Source of the DNA: Rathayibacter sp. VKM Ac-2754
GTDB lineage: Bacteria > Actinomycetota > Actinomycetes > Actinomycetales > Microbacteriaceae
Assembly: GCF_009807095.1 (NCBI RefSeq)
Contig: NZ_WUCC01000003.1
Coordinates: 1 to 64,000, forward strand
Direction: 5' to 3'
Length of the DNA stretch: 64,000 nucleotides
Positions 17,299 through 25,469 of the stretch are shown here, piece after piece (positions within the stretch are counted from its first letter, which is position 1; every line of letters starts with the position of its first letter). The position numbers were made by a program, and so were the translations under genes. Under the pieces are notes generated by a model that saw nothing but the letters and a program-made list of their open reading frames with translations, ran no database searches and was not told the DNA's origin.

Positions 17299-20200
17299 TC
17301 ACTCCACGGCGCTCTCGAGGAGCCGGATGAAGCGCGACAGCCTCTCGAGCGCGACCATCGAGGTGGGCGGCGAGGCGGCGAGCGCCGGCGAGTGCACCAG
17401 GTAGGCGGCCCACTTCGCCCGCGAGATCGCGACGTTGAGCCGATTGGGCATCAGGAGGAACTCGAGCCCCCTCGGCACGTCGGCACCGGAGGAGGCGGCG
17501 AGCGAGACGATCGCGACCACCGCCTCCCGGCCCTGGAACAGGTCGACCGTGCCCACGGCCGTCTCGGCGAGACCCGCGTCGTCGAGGGCGGCGCGGAGGA
17601 GCCCGCCCTGCGCGTTGTACGGGGCGACCACGATGACGTCGGCGGCGGTGAGACTCCGCGCGCCGTGCTCGTCGATCCAGGAGCGGCCGATCATCGACCG
17701 GGCGATCTCGACGACGCGGCGGGCCTCGTCGACCGAGGAGGTGGTGTCTCCGTGGTGCTCGACCGGCACCGAGTGCAGGCCCGGCTCGACGCCCTCGAGC
17801 AGGCGCTCCTCGGGCGCCCGCGAGCGGAGGGCGCCCTCGTAGGAGAGCTCGGACACGGCCGCGGTGAGGGCGGGGTGCATCCGGTACGTCTGCGCGAGGA
17901 AGTAGCCGTACTCGGCCGGCAGCACGTCGTGCCCGTCGGCGAGCCAGCCGAGCGCGGAGGTGTCGACCGGCTCGGGGTGCGACCCCTGGCTGACCTGCGG
18001 GAGCTGCTGCGGGTCTCCGAGCAGGAGGAGGCGCTGGGCCGAGATCGCGCTCGCGATGGTCGGCGCGAGCGAGAACTGGCCGGCCTCGTCGATGACGAGC
18101 AGGTCGAGCGAGCGGCGCGGGACCGTGCCGTCGTTCGCGAAGGTCCAGGCGGTGCCTCCGATCACGCAGCCACCCCCTGCCTCTGCCGCCGAGGCGAGGG
18201 CCGCTCCGTTCTTGACCGGAGTCCAGGTGACGGCGGCGAGCGCCTCCGCGGTGGTGCCGGTCTTGGGCACCTTGAGCACGCGCGCCGGGTCGACTCCGCG
18301 GCCGACGACGGCCGCGAGGACGTTCTCGACGACGGAGTGGGACTGCCCGACGACGCCGACGCGCCAGCCGTGGTCGCGGACCAGGCGGGCGATGACGTGG
18401 GAGCCGACATAGGTCTTGCCGGTGCCCGGCGGCCCCTGGACGGCGAGCGTCGCGTGATCGAGGGCGAGGAGCGACGCCACCACGGCGCCGACGACGTCCG
18501 CGCCGGAGACGGGGACGACCTCCGCCGGGGGCGTGCGGCGGAGGACGTCGAGGGCGGGGTCCGGCAGGAGGCTCGGCAGGGCGTCGAGGACGTCACCGCC
18601 CCATTCGGCGATCGCCTCGGGCTGCGGCTTCGCCCGCGGAGGCGGCGCGGGCGCGAGCGCGATCGGGACGTCGTCGTGCGGCTCCTCCCCCGCCGGGATG
18701 CCCTCTTTGAGCTGCAGCACGACGGCATCGCCCTCGTCGTGGACCGCGAGGATCTCGCTGCGATCGGAGGCTCCGCGAAGGCCCGGGCCGGGCGAGGGGG
18801 CTCCGGGCGGCGCGGGCGAGTCGTAGACCAGGTAGGGCTTGGTGCCGACGCTGAGCCTGCTGCCGGGCGCGAGGCGGCCGAGCAGCCGCAGCTCGCGGGA
18901 CTGCGTGCGCGCCTTCGGGAGCTTCGACCAGTCGCGCACCACCTCGACGCGGTCGACGACGACCACGTCGCGCGCATCGGCCCAGTCCTCGAGCGGCTGC
19001 CGCAGCCGGTCGAAGTGCTCCTGCCAGAAGGTCTTCGCCTCGCGGCGGTGGTAGTCGATCGCCGCGGCGGCGAGTGCGAGAGCCGTCTGGTCGCTCGTGC
19101 GCTCGCGGGGCTCGACCCCCTCGATCTCAGCGAGGAGCGCGACCGCGACCGGATCGGGCTCTCGCGGGACCGGGAGGTCGACCTCGACCAGGAGCAGGGG
19201 CGCGTCGCGCTCGGGTGCGAGCGAGAGGAGCCAGTCGCGCAGCCGCAGGGTCGAGCGGCAGTCGTAGGCGTTGTACTCGGCGATCTCGACGAGCCGGCGC
19301 TCGCCCTCCTCGGCGTCGGGCCCGCGCAGCAGCTCGGCCGCCTCGACGTAGGCGGTGATGCTGTCGGCGGCGTTCGTCACTCCCGCCGTGTCGCGCGCCT
19401 CGTCGCCCATGTAGAGCGGCTCGAGCTTCTTGATCGAGTAGCTCGGCGACCCGACCCGCAGCGCCCGGCGGACCACCGGGTACAGGTCGACCAGGACGCC
19501 GTCGCGCAGGAGCGCGTCGACCTCCTCCTCGCCCACTCCGTGCCGCTGCGCGAGCGAGAGCAGGTGCGTGCGCTCATAGGAGGCGTAGTGGTAGACGTGC
19601 AGACCGGGGTTCGCGGCGCGGCGCTCGCCCAGGTGCGCGAGGAAGTCGACGAGCGCCCGGCGCTCGGCCGCGAGGTCGTGCGCCCAGAAGGCGGTGAAGC
19701 GCTCGTCGACGTCGACCAGGCCGAAGAGGTAGTCGAGGCCCCACTGGTGGCCGTCCTCGGAGTGGAGCGGGTCTCCCTCGAAGTCGAAGAACAGGTCTCC
19801 CGGATCGGGAGCGGGCAGCGCGGCGAGCACCGAGGCGTCGAGGACCTCGACGACGGGCGGGCGCCCGGGCGCCGCCTCGGAGGCGAGCTGCAGCCGGGCC
19901 TGCGCGCGCAGCGACTCGAGGGTGCCCGCGCTGATGCCCGGCACCCCTCCTGAGCCGGTGGCGAGCGCGTCGATGGTCACCACTCCGGCCGCCGCGAGCT
20001 TCGCGCGCTGGTCGACCCGCATCCCCGCGACCAGGATCGGATCGCGGTGCGCGTGCACCTCCGGCGTGCAGAACGCACAGCGCCCGCACGCGACGTAGCG
20101 CGGGTCTCCCCAGGCGAGCGGCTCGGAGGCGGCCAGCCGCTCCTCGACGACGGAGCGCAGTCGAGCGCGCTGCACCCGCTGCACAGGGGCGATCGTCGCG

Positions 20201-20727
20201 AGCTCGTGGCTCGTGATCGAGCCGTCGCCGAGTACGAGGTGCACGCGCGGCCCGACCCGGACGCCGCGCGCCGCCATCTGCTCGGCGTAGGCGGCGAGCT
20301 GCAGCAGCGCGGGGATCTTCGCGTGGCGCGCGAGCTTGGTGTCGTAGACCTCGTAGGCGCCGTCGTCGGTGCGCAGGAGGAAGTCGGAGAAGCCGATGAA
20401 GCTCCCGTCGAAGAAGGTGGCCTGGTAGAGCACATCGACGCCTGCGCGCATCGCCTCGACGGCGGCGTCGGCCGCGGCGACGTAGTCGGCGCGCTCGGGC
20501 CGCTCGAACTCGACGACCCGGTGCGACTCCTTCAGCTCGGCGAGGAAGCGGCGCTCGTGCTCGTCGCCGAGGCGCGCGGTGCGGACGAGCATGTCGTCCT
20601 CATCGACCTCGACCCGCGGAGCCCTGCCGAGGGCGGCGTCGAGGCGCCGGAGGACGGCCCACTCGCAGGCGGACCAGTTCGACAGATCGGTGGGGCTGGT
20701 GACGACGCGACCGTCCTCGACGAACAT
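17299..20727 (-). CDS. RecB-like nuclease / RNase H-like / superfamily 1 helicase fusion (TM0106 family)
   Basis: A 1142-residue multidomain DNA-processing protein. Residues 1-260 form a Cas4/RecB-like nuclease: Cys21 plus Cys214, Cys217 and Cys220 (YVACGRCAFC) match a [4Fe-4S] ligand set, with VYDTKLAR (Asp129, Lys131) and the QLAAY box at 143-147. A middle RNase_H_2 (DnaQ-like) domain has LFFDFEGDP, YHYASYE and YDCRSTLRL. The C-terminal third is an SF1 helicase with GPPGTGKT, DEAGQ, LGDPQQLPQ, VDLFQGRE and NVAISRAK. The ATG at 20727 follows GGAGGGA. Related fusions are annotated TM0106-type; function in repair or defence is inferred only. Confidence 0.9.
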   Translation of the reverse strand: MFVEDGRVVTSPTDLSNWSACEWAVLRRLDAALGRAPRVEVDEDDMLVRTARLGDEHERRFLAELKESHRVVEFERPERADYVAAADAAVEAMRAGVDVLYQATFFDGSFIGFSDFLLRTDDGAYEVYDTKLARHAKIPALLQLAAYAEQMAARGVRVGPRVHLVLGDGSITSHELATIAPVQRVQRARLRSVVEERLAASEPLAWGDPRYVACGRCAFCTPEVHAHRDPILVAGMRVDQRAKLAAAGVVTIDALATGSGGVPGISAGTLESLRAQARLQLASEAAPGRPPVVEVLDASVLAALPAPDPGDLFFDFEGDPLHSEDGHQWGLDYLFGLVDVDERFTAFWAHDLAAERRALVDFLAHLGERRAANPGLHVYHYASYERTHLLSLAQRHGVGEEEVDALLRDGVLVDLYPVVRRALRVGSPSYSIKKLEPLYMGDEARDTAGVTNAADSITAYVEAAELLRGPDAEEGERRLVEIAEYNAYDCRSTLRLRDWLLSLAPERDAPLLLVEVDLPVPREPDPVAVALLAEIEGVEPRERTSDQTALALAAAAIDYHRREAKTFWQEHFDRLRQPLEDWADARDVVVVDRVEVVRDWSKLPKARTQSRELRLLGRLAPGSRLSVGTKPYLVYDSPAPPGAPSPGPGLRGASDRSEILAVHDEGDAVVLQLKEGIPAGEEPHDDVPIALAPAPPPRAKPQPEAIAEWGGDVLDALPSLLPDPALDVLRRTPPAEVVPVSGADVVGAVVASLLALDHATLAVQGPPGTGKTYVGSHVIARLVRDHGWRVGVVGQSHSVVENVLAAVVGRGVDPARVLKVPKTGTTAEALAAVTWTPVKNGAALASAAEAGGGCVIGGTAWTFANDGTVPRRSLDLLVIDEAGQFSLAPTIASAISAQRLLLLGDPQQLPQVSQGSHPEPVDTSALGWLADGHDVLPAEYGYFLAQTYRMHPALTAAVSELSYEGALRSRAPEERLLEGVEPGLHSVPVEHHGDTTSSVDEARRVVEIARSMIGRSWIDEHGARSLTAADVIVVAPYNAQGGLLRAALDDAGLAETAVGTVDLFQGREAVVAIVSLAASSGADVPRGLEFLLMPNRLNVAISRAKWAAYLVHSPALAASPPTSMVALERLSRFIRLLESAVE

Positions 20728-20812
20728 CCGACTCCCTCCGGTGCCGTCGAACGACGACGCCCTCAGGCTAGGCGGAGGCTCCGACATCACAGGCGCGTGG
20801 GAGGCTGGCCGG

Positions 20813-21592
20813 GTGACCAGGGCGCGTTTCGAGATCATCCCGACCGACGACATCGGCGACACGGCGGCACGGGCGTTCGCGGATCCGTCGCGGGTGACCC
20901 TGACGGTCACGAGCCTCCCGAAGCACGGGACGGAGCGGACCATCGAGTCCGCCCTGGAGCTCGCCGGGCGCGGCTTCCGCGTCGTCCCGCATCTCGCCGC
21001 ACGCAACGTCGGCGGTCGCTCCGACCTCGAGCGCACGCTCGGCCGGCTGCTCGACGCCGGGATCGACGAGGCGTTCGTGATCTCGGGCGACGCGACGACC
21101 GCATCGGGCGCCTACACGACGAGCCTCGAGCTGATCCGGGACATCGTCGCGATCGCGCCGGGCCTCGCGCTCGACATCGCCGGATACCCGGAGGGGCACC
21201 CGCGGCTCTCGGACGAGAGCATCGAGCGGCACCTGGAGGAGCGGGCGCCGTTCATCCGCAGCATCGTCACGCAGATGTGCTTCGACGTCGACGCCGTTGT
21301 GCGCTACGCCGACGGGCTGCGCAGTCGCGGCATCGGCGCCGCGGTGTGGGCGGGAGTGCCCGGGCCGGTGGAGCGGACGCGACTCCTGAGCCTGGGAGCG
21401 CGGATCGGAGTCGGGTCCTCGCTCGGGTTCCTCAAGCGGAGCTCGTCGGTGGCGGGCGGGCTGCTGCGCGGGCGCCGCTTCGACCCGACGGCGTTCGTGG
21501 CGCGGCTGGAGGCGGCCGCGGGCGATCGCCTCGACGGGCTGCACGTGTACACGTTCAACGAGCTCGACGGGCTCGACGCGTTCCTGGGCTGA
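20813..21592 (+). CDS. Methylenetetrahydrofolate reductase-like protein
   Basis: This 259-residue protein shows the MTHFR-like TIM-barrel pattern: FEIIPTDD at the N-terminus, LTVTSLPKHGTERTIESALEL, VVPHLAARNV, AFVISGDATTASGAY and DIAGYPEGHP. MTHFR reduces methylene-THF to methyl-THF, but this protein is shorter than MetF and is not next to methionine genes. A lyase or demethylase-linked role is also possible, as for related proteins in glycine betaine breakdown. The GTG at 20813 follows GGGAGG and marks the start of conserved sequence. It is divergent from the nuclease/helicase gene with an 85-base gap. Confidence 0.8.
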   Translation: MTRARFEIIPTDDIGDTAARAFADPSRVTLTVTSLPKHGTERTIESALELAGRGFRVVPHLAARNVGGRSDLERTLGRLLDAGIDEAFVISGDATTASGAYTTSLELIRDIVAIAPGLALDIAGYPEGHPRLSDESIERHLEERAPFIRSIVTQMCFDVDAVVRYADGLRSRGIGAAVWAGVPGPVERTRLLSLGARIGVGSSLGFLKRSSSVAGGLLRGRRFDPTAFVARLEAAAGDRLDGLHVYTFNELDGLDAFLG

Positions 21593-21672
21593 TGGCGGGG
21601 TCGGAGGTCGCGCCTGGTGGTGCCAGGGGATCTTCCGGGAGGCGCGGCCCTCTGCGTGTGGCCCCGCTCCAC

Positions 21673-21795
21673 GCTGATCGAGTAGCCCGCGCAGCGGGCG
21701 TATCGAGATCCACGTCCGTCAGAAGGCGAGGGCAGAAGCCTCATCTGCTGACGCCGGTGGGTCTCGATACGCCCCTGCGGGGCTACTCGACCAGC
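21673..21795. repeat. Composite palindromic element (type 1 unit, 50-base spacer, type 2 unit)
   Basis: A type 1 unit on the minus strand (21673-21710, stem GCCCGC/GCGGGC) and a type 2 unit on the plus strand (21761-21795, stem GCCCC-tgc-GGGGC, outer arms GGTC/GACC) face each other across 50 bases containing GTCAGAAGG and CTGCTGACG. The element fills the convergent gap between the MTHFR-like and PAP2 genes. Confidence 0.88.
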
Positions 21796-21833
21796 ATGGG
21801 GAGGGGAGGGCGAAAGGCGCAGAGCCGCTCGGG

Positions 21834-22616
21834 TCAGCGGTCGGCGCGCACCCAGATCGGCGGGTGGGGCAGCTCGGACTCGGTGCGCAGGCGGCCGGCC
21901 AGCGGGGCCCAGACGACGAGGGCGACGCCGATCCCGAGCAGCAGGCCGCCGATCGTGTCGGTCAGCCAGTGCGCGCCGAGGTAGGTGCGGCTGGCCATCA
22001 TCGCGACGGAGTAGAGGAAGCCGGCGATCCAGACCCAGAGCAGCGGGAAGACGAGGGCGAGCACCATCGCCGTCGTCGCCGCGTTGGCGGTGTGACCGGA
22101 CGGGAACGAGCCGTAGTCGCTCGTCACCAGCATGTCCTCCGGGCGGGCCCGGCCGACGAGCTCCTTGATCAGCTGGGTGAGACCGACGCTCGCAAGGGCC
22201 GCGACCGCGTAGTAGAGCGCGGCCCAGCGCCTCCGGAACACGAGGAGGACGACGACGATGCCCAGCGGGATGATCGCGGTGCCCGTGATGCCCGCGCCGA
22301 CCGTGTTCATGACGAGGGCGGGGATGTCCCAGAAGGAGGAGCGGTGCTCGACGACCTCGTCCATCCACTCGACGTCGAAGGAGAACGCCGAGGTCGGCCG
22401 GAACGCGATGATCACCGCGAGCACGATCGTGACGAGGAGGGCGACGGAGGCCGAGATCAGCGGCCAGCGGCGCGAGACGCGGTGCGCCGCCGCGGTGGTG
22501 AGGATCTTGGCGGCGACGTCGTCGGAGGAGGTCTGCTCGCCGAGCCTCCCGCGCTGCACAGCGTCGGGGCGGGCGACGCCGGGGTCGGTCGACGGAGGGG
22601 TGTCGCGGGAATCCAT
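21834..22616 (-). CDS. PAP2 family membrane phosphatase
   Basis: This 260-residue integral membrane phosphatase has a soluble N-terminal 50 residues followed by about six membrane segments. The three PAP2 motifs are KELVGRARP, GSFPSGHTANA and SRTYLGAHWLTD, with the catalytic histidines in SGH and GAHW and the arginine in SRTY. Substrates of the family are lipid phosphates such as phosphatidate, undecaprenyl diphosphate or phosphatidylglycerol phosphate; which applies here cannot be told. The ATG at 22616 follows CATCAT by six bases, so a leaderless start is possible. Confidence 0.9.
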   Translation of the reverse strand: MDSRDTPPSTDPGVARPDAVQRGRLGEQTSSDDVAAKILTTAAAHRVSRRWPLISASVALLVTIVLAVIIAFRPTSAFSFDVEWMDEVVEHRSSFWDIPALVMNTVGAGITGTAIIPLGIVVVLLVFRRRWAALYYAVAALASVGLTQLIKELVGRARPEDMLVTSDYGSFPSGHTANAATTAMVLALVFPLLWVWIAGFLYSVAMMASRTYLGAHWLTDTIGGLLLGIGVALVVWAPLAGRLRTESELPHPPIWVRADR

Positions 22617-22690
22617 CCGGACATGATGCCGTCACGGGCTGTTCACCGCAGGGGCTTGCTTCGGGGCTCCGAGCCTGTCGGGAACGTTCG

Positions 22691-22707
22691 GCCAGGGGCC
22701 CCCTGGC
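22691..22707 (-). terminator. Short GC palindrome after the exporter gene
   Basis: GCCAGGGG-c-CCCCTGGC, 17 bases, beginning 12 bases downstream of the exporter stop codon. It may act as a terminator, but there is no T-run and the one-base loop makes it weak. Confidence 0.35.
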
Positions 22708-22718
22708 GGCCCCCGCCG

Positions 22719-23981
22719 TCAGTCCTGCAGCGCCGGCACCGTCCGCGGGCGGACGATCAGCCAGAGCGCGAGGATCGACACCGCGGCGGTCGACATCATC
22801 ACCAGGGCCATCGGGACGGCGGAGTCGGCGCCGAAGATGCCGGAGATCGGCGAGAGCAGGCCCGCGGTGCCGAAGTTGACGGCGCCGAGCAGCGAGGCGG
22901 CGGTGCCGGCCTCGCGCCCGTGGTTCACGAGCCCCAGCACCTGCACGCAGGGGAAGCTGAAGCCGCAGGAAGCGATGAACAGCCAGAGCGGGACGAGCGT
23001 GCCCCAGATGCCGAGGTCGAGCACGTCGAACAGAGCGATCAGTCCGGCGGTCACGAAGAGCGAGATCGTCGTGATGGCGAGGATCCACTGCGGTCCGACC
23101 CGGCGGCTGAGGTAGGAGGACGCCTGCACGCCCGCGACCACTCCGAGCGAGTTGACGGCGAAGAGCAGCCCGTACTGCTGCGCGTCGAAGCCGTAGAGCC
23201 CCTGGAAGAGGAACGCCGAGCTCGAGAGGTAGGTGAACAGACCGGCGAAGGTCATGCCTCCGATCACCGCGACGCCGATGAAGGTGCGGTCGCTGAGCAC
23301 GGCGCGGTAGCGCTGCACCAGCGAGCGGCCGTCGCTGTCGCGGCGCGCCTCCTTCGGCCGGGTCTCCACGATGAGCAGCGCGACGGCGACCATGACGAGG
23401 ACGCCGTACGCGGCGAGGAAGACGAAGATGCCGCGCCAGTCCATGACGAGCAGCAGCTGCGAGCCGATCACAGGCGCGAGCACCGGCGCGAGTCCCGACA
23501 CCAGGGCGAGGCGGGAGAGCATCTTGACGAGCGGGCGCCCACCGAAGAGGTCGCGGACCATCGCCATGGCGACGACTCCGCCCGCCGCCGCACCGGCTCC
23601 CATCAGGAAGCGGAACACGCCGAGCGAGACGATCTCGGGGGCGAAGGCGGCGCCGACGCAGGCGAGCACGTGCAGCGAGGTCGCGAGCAGGATGGGCAGC
23701 CGCCGGCCGACCACGTCGCTCCACGGCCCCACGACCAGCTGCCCGAGGGCGAAGCCGAGGGTGGTGCCGGTGAGGGTGAGCTGCACCGCAGCCTCGGAGA
23801 CGTTCAGCTCGCTCTGCAGAGCGGGGAACGCGGGGAGGTAGAGGTCGATCGTGAACGGCCCGAGGGCGGTCAGGGCGCCCAGGACGATCACGTAGATCAG
23901 ACGCTGGCGGTTCGACAGGGCGTCGCCCGGGTGCCGGTGCACGGGAGTCGAGTCGGTGGGAGTCGAGGAGAGAGTGGTCAC
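22719..23981 (-). CDS. Bcr/CflA-type multidrug exporter (MFS)
   Basis: This 420-residue, 12-segment major facilitator is of the drug:H+ antiporter Bcr/CflA type. The first helix contains LGALTALGPFTIDLYLPAFP, with the acidic residue conserved in the subgroup, followed by GQLVVGPWSDVVGRRLPIL (the A motif) after helix 2. The GTG at 23981 is chosen over an upstream ATG at 24068 because AGGAAGG lies just before it and the extra residues are Arg-rich and unlike the family. The leader region carries a 14-base palindrome at 24096, so an unidentified regulator may control export. Substrate unknown. Confidence 0.9.
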   Translation of the reverse strand: MTTLSSTPTDSTPVHRHPGDALSNRQRLIYVIVLGALTALGPFTIDLYLPAFPALQSELNVSEAAVQLTLTGTTLGFALGQLVVGPWSDVVGRRLPILLATSLHVLACVGAAFAPEIVSLGVFRFLMGAGAAAGGVVAMAMVRDLFGGRPLVKMLSRLALVSGLAPVLAPVIGSQLLLVMDWRGIFVFLAAYGVLVMVAVALLIVETRPKEARRDSDGRSLVQRYRAVLSDRTFIGVAVIGGMTFAGLFTYLSSSAFLFQGLYGFDAQQYGLLFAVNSLGVVAGVQASSYLSRRVGPQWILAITTISLFVTAGLIALFDVLDLGIWGTLVPLWLFIASCGFSFPCVQVLGLVNHGREAGTAASLLGAVNFGTAGLLSPISGIFGADSAVPMALVMMSTAAVSILALWLIVRPRTVPALQD

Positions 23982-24095
23982 GGGGGCCTTCCTGCGCGGA
24001 GGCAGTGGGGAGCGGTGAGAGCGGGCACGGCGAACCCTCGGATCGTTCACCGCTCTCAGCCCAAGCACGCCGCGCGCGCGGATATTCCCGCTCGA

Positions 24096-24109
24096 TCGAA
24101 TCCATTCGA
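24096..24109. promoter_or_regulatory. Palindrome upstream of the MFS exporter
   Basis: TCGAATCCATTCGA has perfect 6-bp arms around a 2-base centre. A second short palindrome, TTGCGCAA, lies at 24111-24118. Both fall in the promoter side of the 170-base gap before the exporter gene, a reasonable position for a repressor site. Confidence 0.45.
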
Positions 24110-24151
24110 CTTGCGCAAGCCGACCACCGGGATCGGCGGGAGAACGGCTGG

Positions 24152-25336
24152 TCAGGCGGGGTGCAGGGGCGCCGTGAGCGGGTCGGCGAGCAGGTGCTCG
24201 AAGGCCAGCTCTGCCGCACCCAGCATGAGCAGATCGGCACCCAGCTCGGTGCGGGCGATGCGGACGGAGTCGAGCGCCACCCGGAAGGGTCCGCCGCGGG
24301 CGAGCCGCGCCTCGAGGAAGCCCGGCGCGACTCCGACGAGCGCGCCCAGGAACCCGCCGAGCACGACGAGCTGCGGGTTGAAGACGTTGACGACGTTGCG
24401 CAGGGCCACGGCGAGGTGCCCGAGCTGCCGCTCGACCTCGGCGCGCACGGCGGGGTCGTCGGAGGCGGCGAGCGCCTCCTCGAGCCGCTCGCTCTCCTCC
24501 AGCCCCAGCACCGTCAGCAGCTCGGCCCGCCCCACCTCGGTCTCGAGGCAGCCGATCGCTCCGCAGTGGCAGTCGACGCCGGCGCTGTTGACCAGGGTGT
24601 GGCCGATCTCGCCCGCGTAGCCGTCGATGCCGTGCATCGGCGCGCCTCCGACGATCACGCCGGCGCCGACGCCGCTGGCCCCGCCGTTGAGGTAGACGAG
24701 GTGGGAGACGTCGCGGCCGGCGCCGAGGACGCTCTCGGCGAGCGCGCCGAGGTTGGCGTCGTTCGCGGACAGCACCGGCAGGCCGGTCGCGTCGGCGAGC
24801 ATGCGCGAGAACGGCTCGTCGGTCCAGCCCAGGTGCGGACCCACCCGGACGAGGCCGTCGGCGTCGCGGACGAGGCCGGGGACGGCGACGCCGATCCCGA
24901 CGGTGCGCGCGTCCTCCGGCAGCTCGGCGAGGAGCTCGGCCACGGCGTCGGCCGCGAGGCGCGCGGCGGCCTCGGCGGTCGGGACCGAGGCGGTGCGGCG
25001 GATGCGGTGGCGCACCTCGGCGTCGAAGCCGACGACGGCGACGGTCACCGCGTCGATCTCGGGATTCACGGCGAGGGCGACGATCCGCGGATCGGCCTCG
25101 ACGATCGGACTCGGGCGGCCGACCTGGTTGACGGTGTCGGGGTCGCGCTCGCGGACGATGCCGAACTCGACGAGCTCGCCGACGAGGGCGGCGATCGTCG
25201 AGCGGTTGAGGCCGGTCGCCCGCGTCAGCTGCGAGCGCGACCGGGGGCCGCCGCGGTGGACGAGGCGGAGGATCGCGGCGAGATTGTGGCGCCGGACCCG
25301 GTCGAGGTTGTTCCCGCGCGTCGCGTGGTCGGGCAT
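24152..25336 (-). CDS. ROK family transcriptional regulator (XylR/NagC type)
   Basis: This 394-residue protein has an N-terminal winged helix (RRHNLAAILRLVHRGGPRSRSQLTRATGLNRSTIAALVGEL) and a ROK sugar-kinase-like domain. The latter shows LSANDANLGALAE, GYAGEIGH and the zinc-binding DCHCGAIGCLE, which match the ROK signature. ROK regulators of this size often sense xylose or other free sugars. Its place directly downstream of the alpha-xylosidase gene supports a XylR role. The ATG at 25336 follows AGAGGAG. A possible ROK-type operator lies before xylA at 32703-32716. Confidence 0.92.
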   Translation of the reverse strand: MPDHATRGNNLDRVRRHNLAAILRLVHRGGPRSRSQLTRATGLNRSTIAALVGELVEFGIVRERDPDTVNQVGRPSPIVEADPRIVALAVNPEIDAVTVAVVGFDAEVRHRIRRTASVPTAEAAARLAADAVAELLAELPEDARTVGIGVAVPGLVRDADGLVRVGPHLGWTDEPFSRMLADATGLPVLSANDANLGALAESVLGAGRDVSHLVYLNGGASGVGAGVIVGGAPMHGIDGYAGEIGHTLVNSAGVDCHCGAIGCLETEVGRAELLTVLGLEESERLEEALAASDDPAVRAEVERQLGHLAVALRNVVNVFNPQLVVLGGFLGALVGVAPGFLEARLARGGPFRVALDSVRIARTELGADLLMLGAAELAFEHLLADPLTAPLHPA

Positions 25337-25401
25337 TCCGCGGTCTCCTCTGCTCTCCGGAGTGAGCCTATCGGCGGGCCGGACGGCGCCCGCGGCGCAC
25401 G

Positions 25402-25461
25402 ACGTCAGCTGAGATCCGTCGTCGCGCACGATGGTGCGCGACGAGCCCTCTCAGCTGACGT
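25402..25461. terminator. Two-tier perfect hairpin between the alpha-xylosidase and ROK genes
   Basis: The outer 13-bp stem pairs 25402-25414 with 25449-25461 (ACGTCAGCTGAGA with TCTCAGCTGACGT). The inner 11-bp stem pairs 25419-25429 with 25434-25444 (TCGTCGCGCAC with GTGCGCGACGA). A symmetrical 4x4 internal loop separates them and the apical loop is GATG. It lies just downstream of the alpha-xylosidase stop codon. Confidence 0.7.
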
Positions 25462-25469
25462 TGCGCGAC

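Noticed and set aside
21673-21795. Short repeats considered as a CRISPR array.
   Set aside because: The units are inverted rather than direct, occur in pairs with a conserved rather than variable spacer, and no cas genes are present.
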